From assembly GCA_002270565.1 (NCBI GenBank), contig NQMI01000007.1:124001-188000 (forward strand): a stretch of DNA of 64,000 bases, written 5' to 3'. This DNA is from Stenocarpella maydis. Taxonomy: Eukaryota > Ascomycota > Sordariomycetes > Diaporthales > Diaporthaceae. The position numbers and the translations under genes were made by a program. The notes beneath the pieces are model-generated. The model was not told the DNA's origin. It saw only the letters and a list, made by a program, of their open reading frames with translations, and did no database searches. Shown piece by piece: positions 8,929 to 19,687 of the stretch (position 1 is the stretch's first letter; each line of letters starts with the position of its first letter).

Positions 8929-11712
8929 CTAAGGCCGCCCCGCTGGAGTCAACACCCCCCCCCTCTTCGCTATGTTCGCATCCTTGGACACCGGGTCGGC
9001 GATCTTCAGCCACTCTCCGTTGAAGGCGTTGATGAGCCAGTCCTGCAGTTTCTCGTACACGATCTGGTTGGCGTTGTGGAAGTAGATGCTGTGGTCCGAG
9101 TCCGGGAACACGTGCACGTCGTAGTCGGCTACCCCCGCCTGGTCGAGCTTGTCCAGCAGCGTCAGCGTGTTCTGCACGTGCACGTTGTCGTCCGCCGTGC
9201 CGTGCATGACCAGGAACCGCACGTTCTGCGCGAGCGCCGTCGCATTACTGACGGCCGTACCGTCGTACCCGGCCGCGTTCTCCTGCGGCGTCTTCATGTA
9301 CCGCTCCGTATAGATAGAATCGTAGTACCTCCAGTCCGTCACCGGCGCCACGGCCATACCGTAGCTGAACGTCTGCCCGGCGTCCTGCTCAAGCGTCTTG
9401 AGCGTCATGTAGCCCCCGTACGACCAGCCCCAGATCGCGATCCGGGAGGCGTCAACATACGGGAGTGACGCCCAGTGCTTCGCAGCTGCGATCTGGTCGT
9501 GCGACTCCCAGTGGCCCAACTGCCCGCGGATCAAAACACGGTTCTTCCGGCCAATGAAGCCGGTACCACGGCCGTCGACGGTCACGACTATATAGCCGTG
9601 GTGGGTAAGGGATGATTGAAAATCTTGCCTGAATGTTTTCTTCACCTCTTGCGAGCCGGGGCCACTGTACTGGTAGAACAAGACAGGGTACTTCTTCTTG
9701 GGGTTGAAGTGGGCCGGCCTCCGCTCGACGTAGTTGAGCTCGACACCGTCCACAGATAGCGTGCCGTATATCTTGATGGGCAGCTCGTACTTCTTGGCGC
9801 GGTCTGCGAGGTCCTTGTTCGTCTCCACTACGTGCTCGTACTTCTCGGGGTTGCTGGGCGTGCTCACAACCTTCTGCCACGGGATCTTGGGCCCTTCGTA
9901 GTTGAGCAAAGCGTATCTCGCTCCGGAGGAGAACGAGGCAGAGTAGTAAGCCTCCTCTGAGGTCTCGGTCATGGGTTTCAGGTCGGTCCCATCGATTTTG
10001 ACAGTGTATATGTGGCGTTGGGTCGACGACTCCTTGGTCCCGATGAAGTAGACGAGGTTGTTCTTCAGGTCGACGGCTGAGGGCGCGCTATCCACTTCCC
10101 AATCTCCCTTGGTGAGCATGATGGGCTCTGGGTTGTCCAAAGGCGAGAAGTAGGCCAGGTGGTCGCCGTCGTCGTAGATGATGGTGTCTATGTAGCCAGC
10201 TTCGGGCCGTCCGTTCTCCGGGTCCGGGGGGATGTAGCGGGTATTCTGGGATATCTCGAACCAGCCCCCATCTAGCTTGCCCACATCGACCGCCCTCACA
10301 GTCTTCCCCGTCCGGGTGGCAACATCGACAAGAACAACACGCATAATGTCGGAGATGCGGTTGGTCTCCTTGATGAGGACGCTTTGCCCTGTCCAAACCA
10401 CGGTAGTAATTAGGCGATTCTCATCAGTGAAGCCACCCTCGATGTTCACCTCAAAGTTATCGCCGCGATCCACGTCGTGGAAGAGGAGATCCACAACAGG
10501 ATTGGGCGCGCCGGCCTTGGGGTATTTCATGTAGAGCTCCTGCGGGTAGTTCTCGATCGTATCAAGCTCGCCGCCCTTTGGCTTCGAGATGAAGTATTGG
10601 ACAGGGTACTGGGGTACGGCTGTATCGTTAGTCCTGAAAAAGGCAAGATACTTCCCGTCTTCGGACCACCAGGTGGCAGTGTCGCCGCCAAGAACCTCCT
10701 CCTCGTAGACCCAGTCAGGACGGCCGTAGAAGTAGTTCTCACCACCATCCTTAGTGATTTGGCGCAGCTCCTGGGATCCCACCCAGCGGAGGTACAGGTT
10801 GTTCTCCCTGACAAAGGCGACCGCATTGCTCGTTGGGCTCCACTTGGCAAGCTGGACTGGGGCCTCCGCAGCTCCGGGAATCAGTGGCTCCGCGCTCTGC
10901 CTTGTGACGTCGAAGATCCAGTACCTCGCGGTGAAGGAATGTCGGAAAACTTGCTCTCGGTCTGTGCTGACGAGCACCTTCTTCATGTCTGAGCTGGGCC
11001 ATGCGCCTTCGATCTGGTATTGTTTGCCTTCATAGTTGAAGCTGCTCTCCTTGATCAAGGTCGTGGATGTCGCAGCACCGACGCCGGGGTTTGCCTCCGG
11101 ATCCTTGCTCCTAACGTCCTCGACCACAAGGTAGTCCTTGCCCATTGCGCCCTGTTCCAGGAGGAGCCCGTCCTCTCCGTTGGCACCTGCGACCCAGCTC
11201 ATGGTATGGGTGACGGGCCTCCAGGCGCCCGACAAGACCTCGTCGAGGGTGAGCTTCTTACCACTGCTGCGCGAGACGGTGGCTTGCGGGTCGTGCTCAA
11301 AGTTGGAACCGTGCTTGTAGGCCTTGGAGGATATGTATATGACGAGAGCGAGCACCCAAGCGGCGACGAAGACGCCGGACAGGATCAGGACCAGGCGCTT
11401 CAGGCTCCTGTCCATGTACCTGGGGCGGGCGACGGCGGCGCCATTGGGGAGGAATGGGCCGGTCTCGAGGTCGCTGGCCGCTTCGTCCTTGATGGGGTCA
11501 TCGTCGTCGAATTCGGAGAGGGTCTCCCGGTCGGCATAGGGAGCGTTGCTTCGACGGGCAGCAGGGGGCGAGGACCGGCGTTTGGAAGAGGAAGGGTGAT
11601 GGTTCAACATGCGGTCGTTGATGCGGTCGAAGACGATGCTGGTGGTTGAGACTGAGGTGTCGGACTCATGGGACTCGTGGGATGTCCTCGGGGGGTTATC
11701 GGCGGATGCCAT
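8929..11712 (-). CDS. dapB: Dipeptidyl aminopeptidase B (S9B serine peptidase, type II membrane)
   Basis: Intron-free gene for 927 residues. A hydrophilic Ser-rich cytosolic tail (1-105) is followed by one membrane anchor (about 107-128), a beta-propeller region, and the S9 hydrolase domain. The triad is Ser764 in GWSYGG, Asp841 in HGTADDNVH and His874 in DSDHS. The family removes X-Pro and X-Ala dipeptides from N-termini. In fungi DapB/Dap2 is vacuolar, while its paralogue Ste13 trims alpha-factor in the Golgi. The domain order and tail fit DapB best, but Ste13-like duty is not excluded. The frame extends two codons upstream to a TTG; the ATG at 11712 is the plausible start. The pheromone precursor gene lies about 2.8 kb downstream. 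Confidence 0.93.
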   Translation of the reverse strand: MASADNPPRTSHESHESDTSVSTTSIVFDRINDRMLNHHPSSSKRRSSPPAARRSNAPYADRETLSEFDDDDPIKDEAASDLETGPFLPNGAAVARPRYMDRSLKRLVLILSGVFVAAWVLALVIYISSKAYKHGSNFEHDPQATVSRSSGKKLTLDEVLSGAWRPVTHTMSWVAGANGEDGLLLEQGAMGKDYLVVEDVRSKDPEANPGVGAATSTTLIKESSFNYEGKQYQIEGAWPSSDMKKVLVSTDREQVFRHSFTARYWIFDVTRQSAEPLIPGAAEAPVQLAKWSPTSNAVAFVRENNLYLRWVGSQELRQITKDGGENYFYGRPDWVYEEEVLGGDTATWWSEDGKYLAFFRTNDTAVPQYPVQYFISKPKGGELDTIENYPQELYMKYPKAGAPNPVVDLLFHDVDRGDNFEVNIEGGFTDENRLITTVVWTGQSVLIKETNRISDIMRVVLVDVATRTGKTVRAVDVGKLDGGWFEISQNTRYIPPDPENGRPEAGYIDTIIYDDGDHLAYFSPLDNPEPIMLTKGDWEVDSAPSAVDLKNNLVYFIGTKESSTQRHIYTVKIDGTDLKPMTETSEEAYYSASFSSGARYALLNYEGPKIPWQKVVSTPSNPEKYEHVVETNKDLADRAKKYELPIKIYGTLSVDGVELNYVERRPAHFNPKKKYPVLFYQYSGPGSQEVKKTFRQDFQSSLTHHGYIVVTVDGRGTGFIGRKNRVLIRGQLGHWESHDQIAAAKHWASLPYVDASRIAIWGWSYGGYMTLKTLEQDAGQTFSYGMAVAPVTDWRYYDSIYTERYMKTPQENAAGYDGTAVSNATALAQNVRFLVMHGTADDNVHVQNTLTLLDKLDQAGVADYDVHVFPDSDHSIYFHNANQIVYEKLQDWLINAFNGEWLKIADPVSKDANIAKRGGVLTPAGRP

Positions 11713-14700
11713 GATCAAGGGCCGGGCGGAGACACGGGGCCGTGGGGATAAGATATATCCAGGCTCGCACCAGGTAAGCCCGTATCACACTACTGTAGGT
11801 TGGGCCTGAAGATAAGTCGGAGTAGAGAGGAGGGTAAAATTGGTGAGTGAGGATGAAACGACATGTCGTGCTTGGCCACCCTTGGCGGGTGAAGGCGGGC
11901 GACGTGGACGGTGCAAGGCGGCAGAGAAGGTTGGGGAAGGCTATTGAAGCCCTGAATCGGAAGGCGGGAACGAGGGCCCTTTGTCGTTGTTTCGTGTTCT
12001 TACCGAGCCTTGTGCGGGTCGGGGGTGACGTCTCGATAGCGGGTTAGCGTGTGCCCTGGGAGCCGCCAAGCATACTCCGTACTAGGTAGACTCCCAGACT
12101 ACCCAGCGCTGTGGGACCGCTGCGACGGGGCCCAAGCTATCTCTTTACTCTACCTAGTCCTCCTCCTAGGAACAGAGGCCCCCTTCCTCAATAGCAACCG
12201 AGCCCGTCAAGAGCCTGGCAGATTTGGTCCCATGTCTGCTCTCCCCATTTCCATGCTTCAGTCCACGATGAACGGGTGCTGCCCGGCGTGGGGGTTTTAG
12301 CTTTGTGACATGAGTCCGCGTAGATCAGGGGCTGGTGGCCCCGGGCAGGTCACAGCAGATCTTGGAATGTTGCACCGGGACACCACTACTCAATAGTACA
12401 ATAAATAGGTACCTAGGTAGCTGACAATATTTGGTCCAAATTTCAGCTCCACCAAATAGACATCTGTCGCTTCCATGCCCACAGTCTTATAAAACGTGGC
12501 TTTTCTCACTACCTAGGTATCAACTGGCACCAAAACGACCAAATTATGGAGGTATTTCGAGTCAACCTCGAAGGCGTACCTGGGCATGTACACGCATGGT
12601 GTTTCACAATCTTCCCGCAACCACTTGTCCACGGCTATTTTTGTCGTGTCTGTGGCACTTCATGGATAAACCGAAAGCAATCATTAAGCAATCGAGTAGG
12701 CAGAAGCTGTTTTGAAGCTGTTTTACTCTATTGAGCATTTTCAGGCAACTGCTGGTGATAAATGCGGCATGATGAAGGACCTCGGGAGACTGACTATTGC
12801 GTCTCACTACCAATCCTCCCAACAGCGGCATTGTCAGCTAGTGTTTAAATACTTCTATCGGAGACGACCTCAAAATGTGGCAGGCAGAATCCAACCTCTG
12901 GCTTGCCGTAAAGGTAAACATACGTTTTCTAGGAATGAGTTTCAGTCGAGTCCGCTCTCAGTTACCATGAAGTAGTTACTCGAGATGGACTACCATAACG
13001 TAGAGACTTGAAAGCTAAAGGAATGTTGTCTTTCCGTACATATCGTGGAATTTACGTGACTACAGGCCCTTTGAACTAGCATTTCGGCGAGATCTGAAGC
13101 GCCCCGGGTCATTTTTGGTCTGCGCGTCCCTGCAAGACTGTCATCTCCCCGCTGATCCAAATTCTGTTCTGAGCTCCCACCCATTCCCTCCTCATATTCA
13201 TCTTCCTGCGGCCAGGTTCCGAGTTACTAGGCGTGACGCTTCGTCTCCTGGGTCGTGACGCAAAAAGTAACGAAGCCTCCCAGAAACAATGCCAACAACA
13301 CGGATGAACCCGGCTTCCAAGCGGGCTGAAACCTAGTTCAAGATATTGGATTCTTCTATGTAGTATGGCGAAATTTCTCCCGTTGGGCCTTTCAGACGCA
13401 AAAGTGACAGGACAAGATCGGAGTAGCCAGAATTCAACGGCTCAGATGGTACCCAAAGGAAGCCACCTCGTGGTTAAAAACTTTCAATTCCAGTGTCATC
13501 TTTATAAACCGCACATTGGTGCGTATGGGAATCGGGTGCTCGTTCCGACAAGTGCGCATATGGAGCTTTTCGACTGCTGTTTTCTGCTGTGCGCTCGTGT
13601 GCCCAGGTGGTCAATAGTATGCGCATGGCTGCGCCAGGCTGTTTCTGCTGCAGGAGTACTCATTGGCATAGCATTGCCAGTGCTTCTCCGACGGACTTTA
13701 ACCTCTTTTGCAGAGGCTGTGCCCGCACAGTCCTTTTCGATCGGCCACGGCCCAGCGTCTGTTGAAACATCTATACCTAGTAGGTACGAAAACGAACTGA
13801 CAGAAAGCTTGGCATGGCTGAGAGTGGGGGCTCCCCATATTCAAGTATAGACCATCAGAAGGCGTCGTGAAAGCTGAATATATTAGCCGCGCACTACACC
13901 GGATCGGTCGGTCCCCTTCTCCTGGGGCGACGGGCCGCGTCGCCGAATGTAGATGTAAGTAGAGGGTCATGCACGTGATTCGTCTCATTTGGGTGGAAGC
14001 AGTCGACAGAAGTGAATGGGGGTTGTTGAACACTTTCTTCCTTCAGGGGTCCGGCAGTGCCGAGGATGGTGGGAAGCCTGAACCCCTTATTTTCAGTTTT
14101 GGTGACACTGAGTAGGTAGGGTCTACTTTAGTACTTCCAGTGTGGTTCGTTCCGCGGTTAGGGGGCTTAAGCCTACCTAAATAGGCCAGCGTCTACCTAG
14201 GCTCAAGACCAGAGAGCTACCAGCCGCCAACCACCACCCGGAGATTTTGAGCACTTGACACGGTCAAGGTCTTTATAAACCATTTCAAGCTGAATTCCAT
14301 CAGCAAAGTAGCTCAAATACAAGACGCCATATGGTCAACAGCCTTCGGGTGGTAGTCTTCGGACACTTCGCTTCAGTCGGGGCTCGTGGGTTTGAGCGCC
14401 CGTTCTTTATATTTTATTTTCTTATTTTTTATTTTGTTATTTTTTCGGGGAAAAAGTTTTTCTTTCTTTCTCTTTTACGCTTTGCTACCGTTAGGGGTTC
14501 TTCGTTTTGCTATTAGGAACCGAATACACCTGTAGAATCGCTTTATTAATTAACGCTTCACCGGAAACGATTCTCATGGTTAGGGGATTTGGCCCAAGTC
14601 AGTAGACCTGCTTTTCTCAGGGGGGCCATGTTGTGATGTTAGACCGAATCGAGAACAAACGTTGCCGGATTTGCGGTGAGGATCGGAGATCAGAACATGA

Positions 14701-15048
14701 TGAATACTCGTAATTCAGATCTGGCTTACTCAAGTTTTTGGACCCCCACAGGTTCCTCAGGGAATCTCGGAGGGTGTGATCCCTTAGTTTGTGCCAAGTG
14801 CACCCCTGATCCCCTGGCTACTAAAGTAGCCTCGAGTCAATTCTCCCATATTCAACCGGCCGTAATCTCCGTTACATGGCTGTGGAATCGCGAGGTTTAC
14901 ACCGCGAGACTACATAAGCCGACAAAATGGCCGGGCTTTGTGAGAGACTAACTCCATCTTATTATCACTCCTTTTCCTGCTTCAACTACCAATAGTCACT
15001 CCTTCGCTTGTCTGGTCCAGGCATCGTACACGGAGTATTCCGCCCAAT
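11713..15048. other. 3.3-kb divergent intergenic region, gene-poor
   Basis: It lies between dapB (minus) and the GH131 gene (plus). It contains several ACCTAGGT palindromes (12411, 12511, 14194), T-rich tracts near 14400-14470, and open frames (for example 12431-12715 and 13365-13850) without recognisable features. No gene is supported. Confidence 0.5.
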
Positions 15049-15976
15049 ATGGTTGTCCCCTCCCTGCTTCTCGCACTCGGTGCGACTGTTGTGGTGGCCG
15101 CTCCCCACGAGAGCAGATCGCCCTCGTCCGGCGTTGTCAAGTGCCCAGTCGTCCTAGAGGGCCGCATTCCATCCTCGGCAGCACTCACGAACTTTGACGT
15201 CGCGAACGGCCTGTTTAACCCACAATATACCAAGGGTAACAACCTGAGCTGGAGCGATATCCTGCTGTTCCCAGAAGTGGCCAACTCCCGGTTCGACAAC
15301 GCCTCGTACAAGTCTGTCGAGGTCACCATCAGCGACAAGTCCATCTTTCAGAAGCAATACGGCTTCCGTCGTGCGGGACTTCTCTTCGCCAACGACACCA
15401 GCGAGGGCAGCCTGGGCTACCAGGGCCTCAAGACGCTGCACTGGAGCGTCAAGCAGGACCCTGCGCGCGCGCTGAACCTGAGCCACGAGTATCTGAACGT
15501 CTGGCACGAGTCTGCGGACTACTCGGCCGACCAGTTCATGTTCCAGACGGGCACCATGCTCGCCTACCCAGACATGCCCTCAGACACCTTCAAGCTCTTC
15601 GACCGGAATTCCAAGCTGCTGTGGTCCACGCCCATTGACTTCTGCGAGTGGCAAAACTTTGCCGTCACTTTGGACATTACTGCCAAGTAAGTGTTACCCG
15701 CCAACCCAAAATTCTCTGCTCGTATCCGCTAACGATTTCGCCCGCAGCCTTGTCAAGATCTATTACTCCCTCGGAAATGCCGCGCTGAAAGCAGTCACTG
15801 ATTTCGTGCCTGCAAACCTGACTGGCGAAGGGCAGTATCAGTTGGGAATTCTCAAGAAACCAACAGGCACCAGTGATGTCGTTAACAGCGGGTTCCAGGA
15901 ATCCCATCTGAACGAGGGCCAGATTTACGGCGGCATATTCGTGGAGGACAGCACGGGTGGCTGTGTGTCGCTCTAG
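15049..15976 (+). CDS. Secreted GH131-family beta-glucanase
   Basis: Exons 15049-15686 and 15748-15976 (61-nt intron) encode 288 residues. A signal peptide of about 18 residues ends near VVVAA. The body matches GH131, the family of Podospora PaGluc131A (beta-1,3/1,6- and beta-1,4-glucan hydrolysis): blocks include LEGRIP (36-41), the HEYLNVWHE segment (146-154), ILKKPTGT and GQIYGGIFVEDS near the end. No carbohydrate-binding module or GPI signal is attached, and length is normal for the catalytic domain. It would act outside the cell on plant or fungal glucans. One oddity: in the block I remember as GFRRAELL, this protein has GFRRAGLL with Gly110 (codon gga). If that Glu is a catalytic residue here too, activity may be altered. 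Confidence 0.86.
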
Positions 15977-17694
15977 AGGAGCCGCCCGTCTTGTAGCTCG
16001 CTGTGTAAACCTCTAAAGGTTAGAGTCGTGTGCTTGTAACACCTTTACTGCGTGGTGAATATCATAGCATGTTCGTGCCACCCGCGCTTGTCGTCGCCCT
16101 GCTGCCGCACCTGATCGTCTGCGTGGATCCAGCAAGGCTCAATACTGGTTCGGCCACCAAGCCGGCCTTGCCGCAGTCCGTACAACGTCCGGCGACAAGT
16201 TCGCCCTGGGCCGGGACTACCTTCTCGATGTCGAACAGCTCTCGGTGGTGGCCTTAGCGCAGGTCCGCGATGTCGATGTCTTCCACCATCCCGTTCTGGT
16301 TGTAACTGGGATATATGCGGTACTGATATGGGAACTGGCCCAGATCCGGTTACAATGTCGGGACGGAATTGCGCAGCGCGAGTGTTCCGCCATCAGTGAA
16401 TGAGGCGGCACGGGCACTTTCTTTGTGGCTGCGTCATCCGTTCTGGCGAGACACTTCGTGGTTCGATACTGTTAGTGACCTGTAGACCTCCTATGGATTC
16501 GGATGTGATCGTGGTACGTGACCCAGTGAATCCTTATTGCGGAGAAAAGAACTTAGGAGCATTCATTATCAGCACAGCTTGCTTCGTTACTTCATTACGA
16601 TCAAGGTACACACCGTCAAAGTTGCAACACAAAAGGCAAACCCATGCTGGCTCTCCGTCCATAGCTGTCAGAACGGACAAGTTCCTATGACGAGTGGACT
16701 TGGTGAGTTTCTTCCGCACGTTTTTGTGGGCACGAAACAGTTGAAATTGCCTACACGACGCTGCTCGTCATGGTACAGAGCGATCCAATGAAAGTTCTCA
16801 GTGCAATCAATGCTTCGTAATTCCAGGCCCAGCTGTGATAGCTGAACGTTCTTGAACGAATGGAGACCTACATATTGCCAATTAATGGCGACCCTCCCAA
16901 TGGAATTGAGGTTGGTAAATTGGCAGCATGCTCGACACGGGTATCATAAACAAATGGTGAGATAAACCTGTACATATTGTCAGCCCTTGTTCACACCGTG
17001 GGCCAAGTCATCGTGACGGGGATACCGACGTTAACACCAAAATCAGCATAAAGGTAATACTTAAATATTATAGTATATAAAAATACTGGATGGATAGCTT
17101 CTAGAAAGCTTCAAAGAGCCATTCTTTTAGAATAATAATAAAAGAAAAGAAGAAAAAAAAGCAGGCTTGCTGAGTAGTCCCAGCGCCGAATAATGATGTA
17201 GTTACCGCCCTGAACTATGTCTCATCACGAGAAGAGAAAAGGTTTGGTGAGTGCAAGTCCCTTGCCTTGGCGTAGTTACTTAAGCAGTATAATATGAATG
17301 AAGTTCTTCTTGGTCATCCTTTATCAACTGAGATGAGGCCATATTCTCGCTTTTTATGGGATTGGACTTAAAAACCTTCGTCACAGGTGGTCAATCCCTC
17401 CGCACCAAATAGGTTGTAAATTCATGAACCCAACCTCATATTAAGAAAAATTCCAGGCGGCACACACAGAGGCTTAGCGCTCATCTTTTACAAAGCCTCT
17501 GAGTCTAAAGACGATCACTGGCATACCTAATTAGGTAGGCCGACCATTCGGTATGCTCAATCAGGGGCTCCGCCACAGGGAAAGAGACAACTTAGCCCCC
17601 AGCTTCAATGACTGAATAAGGCCCCACAGACCTCAAAATGTTGGTGAGCCACAATACTGATGATAACTCTATACAAAAGCCTCAGGTTGGGCGC
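15977..17694. other. Convergent intergenic region, AT-rich in places
   Basis: It lies between the GH131 and copper-transporter genes. Apart from the decayed coding fragment at 16050-16400, it holds AT-rich sequence (densest at 17040-17160, with an A-rich run ending at 17160). No intact gene is seen. Confidence 0.5.
16050..16400 (-). pseudogene. Decayed coding fragment, family not recognised
   Basis: One minus-strand frame reads with protein-like composition across this stretch, including RIYPSYNQNGMVEDIDIADL and, after a TAA, ELFDIEKVVPAQGELVAGRC followed by a CxxC and a further Cys. At least two in-frame TAA codons break it, and there is no plausible start or intron that removes them. Both stops could come from CAA by C-to-T change. 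I do not recognise the family; the Cys-containing end might suggest a secreted protein, but that is a guess. Confidence 0.35.
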
Positions 17695-18615
17695 CTAGCC
17701 ACAGCAGACAGTAACCTCACGGGAAGCGCTTGTCTGATTTCCGCTGGTGTGAAGCAAGGTGTCAGAAAGTAGGTGTCAAACAACATTGAAAGTTACTTTT
17801 CTGAACTCACTCTGAGCCCATCCACTCGTAGTGAAAGACGAATGAGCCTAGGAATGCTCCGATGAAGATGCAGATGATGATGTATCCATTATAGTACATG
17901 GCCAGCCTTGAAGCAGAGCGGCGATGTTAGTGATGCACGAGGTTCATATGGTGGCCGGGAAGAGGTGGGGGTCAAAGTAGCGTACAGCATGACGAAGTAT
18001 GCCACAGCAAACTGGCACATGTGCAGCAGGGCACGAAGAGCTTGCTCCAGCACAGTTGGCCGGAAGCGAACAGACGGGGCAACATTGACGGGCTGCTCAT
18101 TCACCCAACGGTCCTTGCTCTCCCCGCTCTCCGATGTTGTCTTCTGGGCGGGGCCAGTAGCACCAGCAGCCGCGACGTGGGAGCCACCGCCAGCGCCGTT
18201 GTTGTTTTTTGCGGCGTGCTTACGAACGAGGAAGGCGTCATACTCCTTGACAGCCCTGCGAAGCAGCTCGAGGAGCATGACGAGAAGCAGCGCACCGATG
18301 CATGAGCCTGCGAACATGCCGGTGCTGGTAACGTGCCATGACCTTGAGATGAAGCATGAGTCGATGGTATTCCAGTTCCAGAGCATCTGGGAGTGAGGCT
18401 CGTCAGCTGGGTTCGCTCTCCACAACATCATCTTCAATCAAGGGGGAAGATGTAGGCCTGGAAATTATACGGACAGAGATCTCGCATGACTTGCCTCCTC
18501 CCATGCTCATCGACATGGCGCTGGTTGTCGCCGCGGCTGCGGCGGAGGCGGTGCCAGTGGCGGTCATGGCCATGGTGGTAGAAGTGCCGTGATCCATGTG
18601 TGACATGTCATCCAT
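17695..18615 (-). CDS. CTR-family high-affinity copper transporter
   Basis: Four exons, 18615-18475, 18386-17986, 17906-17811 and 17743-17695, encode 228 residues; all frames join cleanly. The N-terminal tail is Met-rich (MDDMSHMDHG, and MSMSMGGG further on), as expected for Cu(I) capture. Helix 1 follows SCEISMLWNW. Helix 2 ends with MLLAM, the MxxxM copper-selectivity motif, and helix 3 carries GAFLG, the GxxxG packing motif. The tiny last exon supplies the C-terminal CCG, a known copper-transfer signature. A long Ser/Ala loop separates helices 1 and 2. The protein would trimerise in the plasma or vacuolar membrane. If the gtgagt donor at 17810 were skipped, translation would stop two codons later and lose the cysteines, so the fourth exon is functionally important. 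Confidence 0.9.
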
Positions 18616-19687
18616 GTTTGCAACTCAAGACTTGGTAGAGGATGAAAGGTGAAATGGTCCAAGATTGGGAGGCTTTTGGTCAGGGATTGCGGGGGGTGCT
18701 GTGACTGAAAGGGTGGATGTTTACATCAGAGAGACTGTCTCACAGTGGGGAGGACAAGAAGAAAACAAGGCCAGTCAGATTACTATAAACAGCCAGACCT
18801 TAGCACAGCTCAGACAAGCAAACCGAGGTTGGCTCAAGGCTCCCAGCACCGGCGCAGAAGCTACACGGCCCAAGCCCTCCCCAATCGTCAACGGCGCCTC
18901 AGGCTAGACCATTGGCTGACTGCCTATCCGAAGTCGTTCCACAATACGTGGAAGATGGCACGAGGCAACGGGGGTGGTCTGCGCAAGTTTGAGCACGTTT
19001 CCTGCAGTTCGTGTGCGACAGTTGCCCTCCGCCAAGACGCTCGGGTGGACTGACCGACGGTAGTGCAAGCAGTAGACAAACGCCTCGCAGGAACGAAGCG
19101 CAGCTAGAATTCCTTCAGCCTGGGATGAGAGTTGGGCATGGTTCCACGAAAACGTCGACATTCGGGACCAAACGAACGAGACACGGGCTGGGGATGTCAT
19201 CCCTGGTGAGGCTTCTCGTGGCGGACGAGTTGTGCAGTGGCCGGTCGCACACATACATCCTTGCATAAATATATGGTCTGTCATCAACGCCCACGTCTGC
19301 ATTTAGACCCGGAATACACCGGCAATTAGACGTAGTTGGATATTTGCATCCACAGAAACGGAGGCACATCACACCCACTACCCCAAAGCCCACCCTGACA
19401 AGGAAAGGTCCCACGATACCTGTGCCTCACGCCTAATCCTAGAAAATTGGTCTTGGATGTGTGGGTGTTGGGTGATGTATTCCCCGGTTTAAAGCAGCGG
19501 ATATGCGATCTCTCTAGACTGTGGAACACCCACACATACACATATGCACAAACAGAGGTCCAGAACGCGGTCTATAGAGCGTGAGGTATCGAGACATCTA
19601 TTAGTCTAGCGCGTCTGGCGGGTATGTATATTCATCCGTCTATCCATCCTGACAAGCTCTTCTCAGCCCAAACCCCAACGCTTCAAA
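18616..19687. other. Promoter side of the copper transporter gene, no gene seen
   Basis: About 1.1 kb between the copper transporter and the ABC pseudogene, both on the minus strand. Short open frames only. Confidence 0.5.

Noticed and set aside
13365..13850. 161-codon frame between dapB and GH131
   Set aside because: No recognisable family, odd composition, surrounded by repeat-like sequence; chance frame is the simpler explanation.
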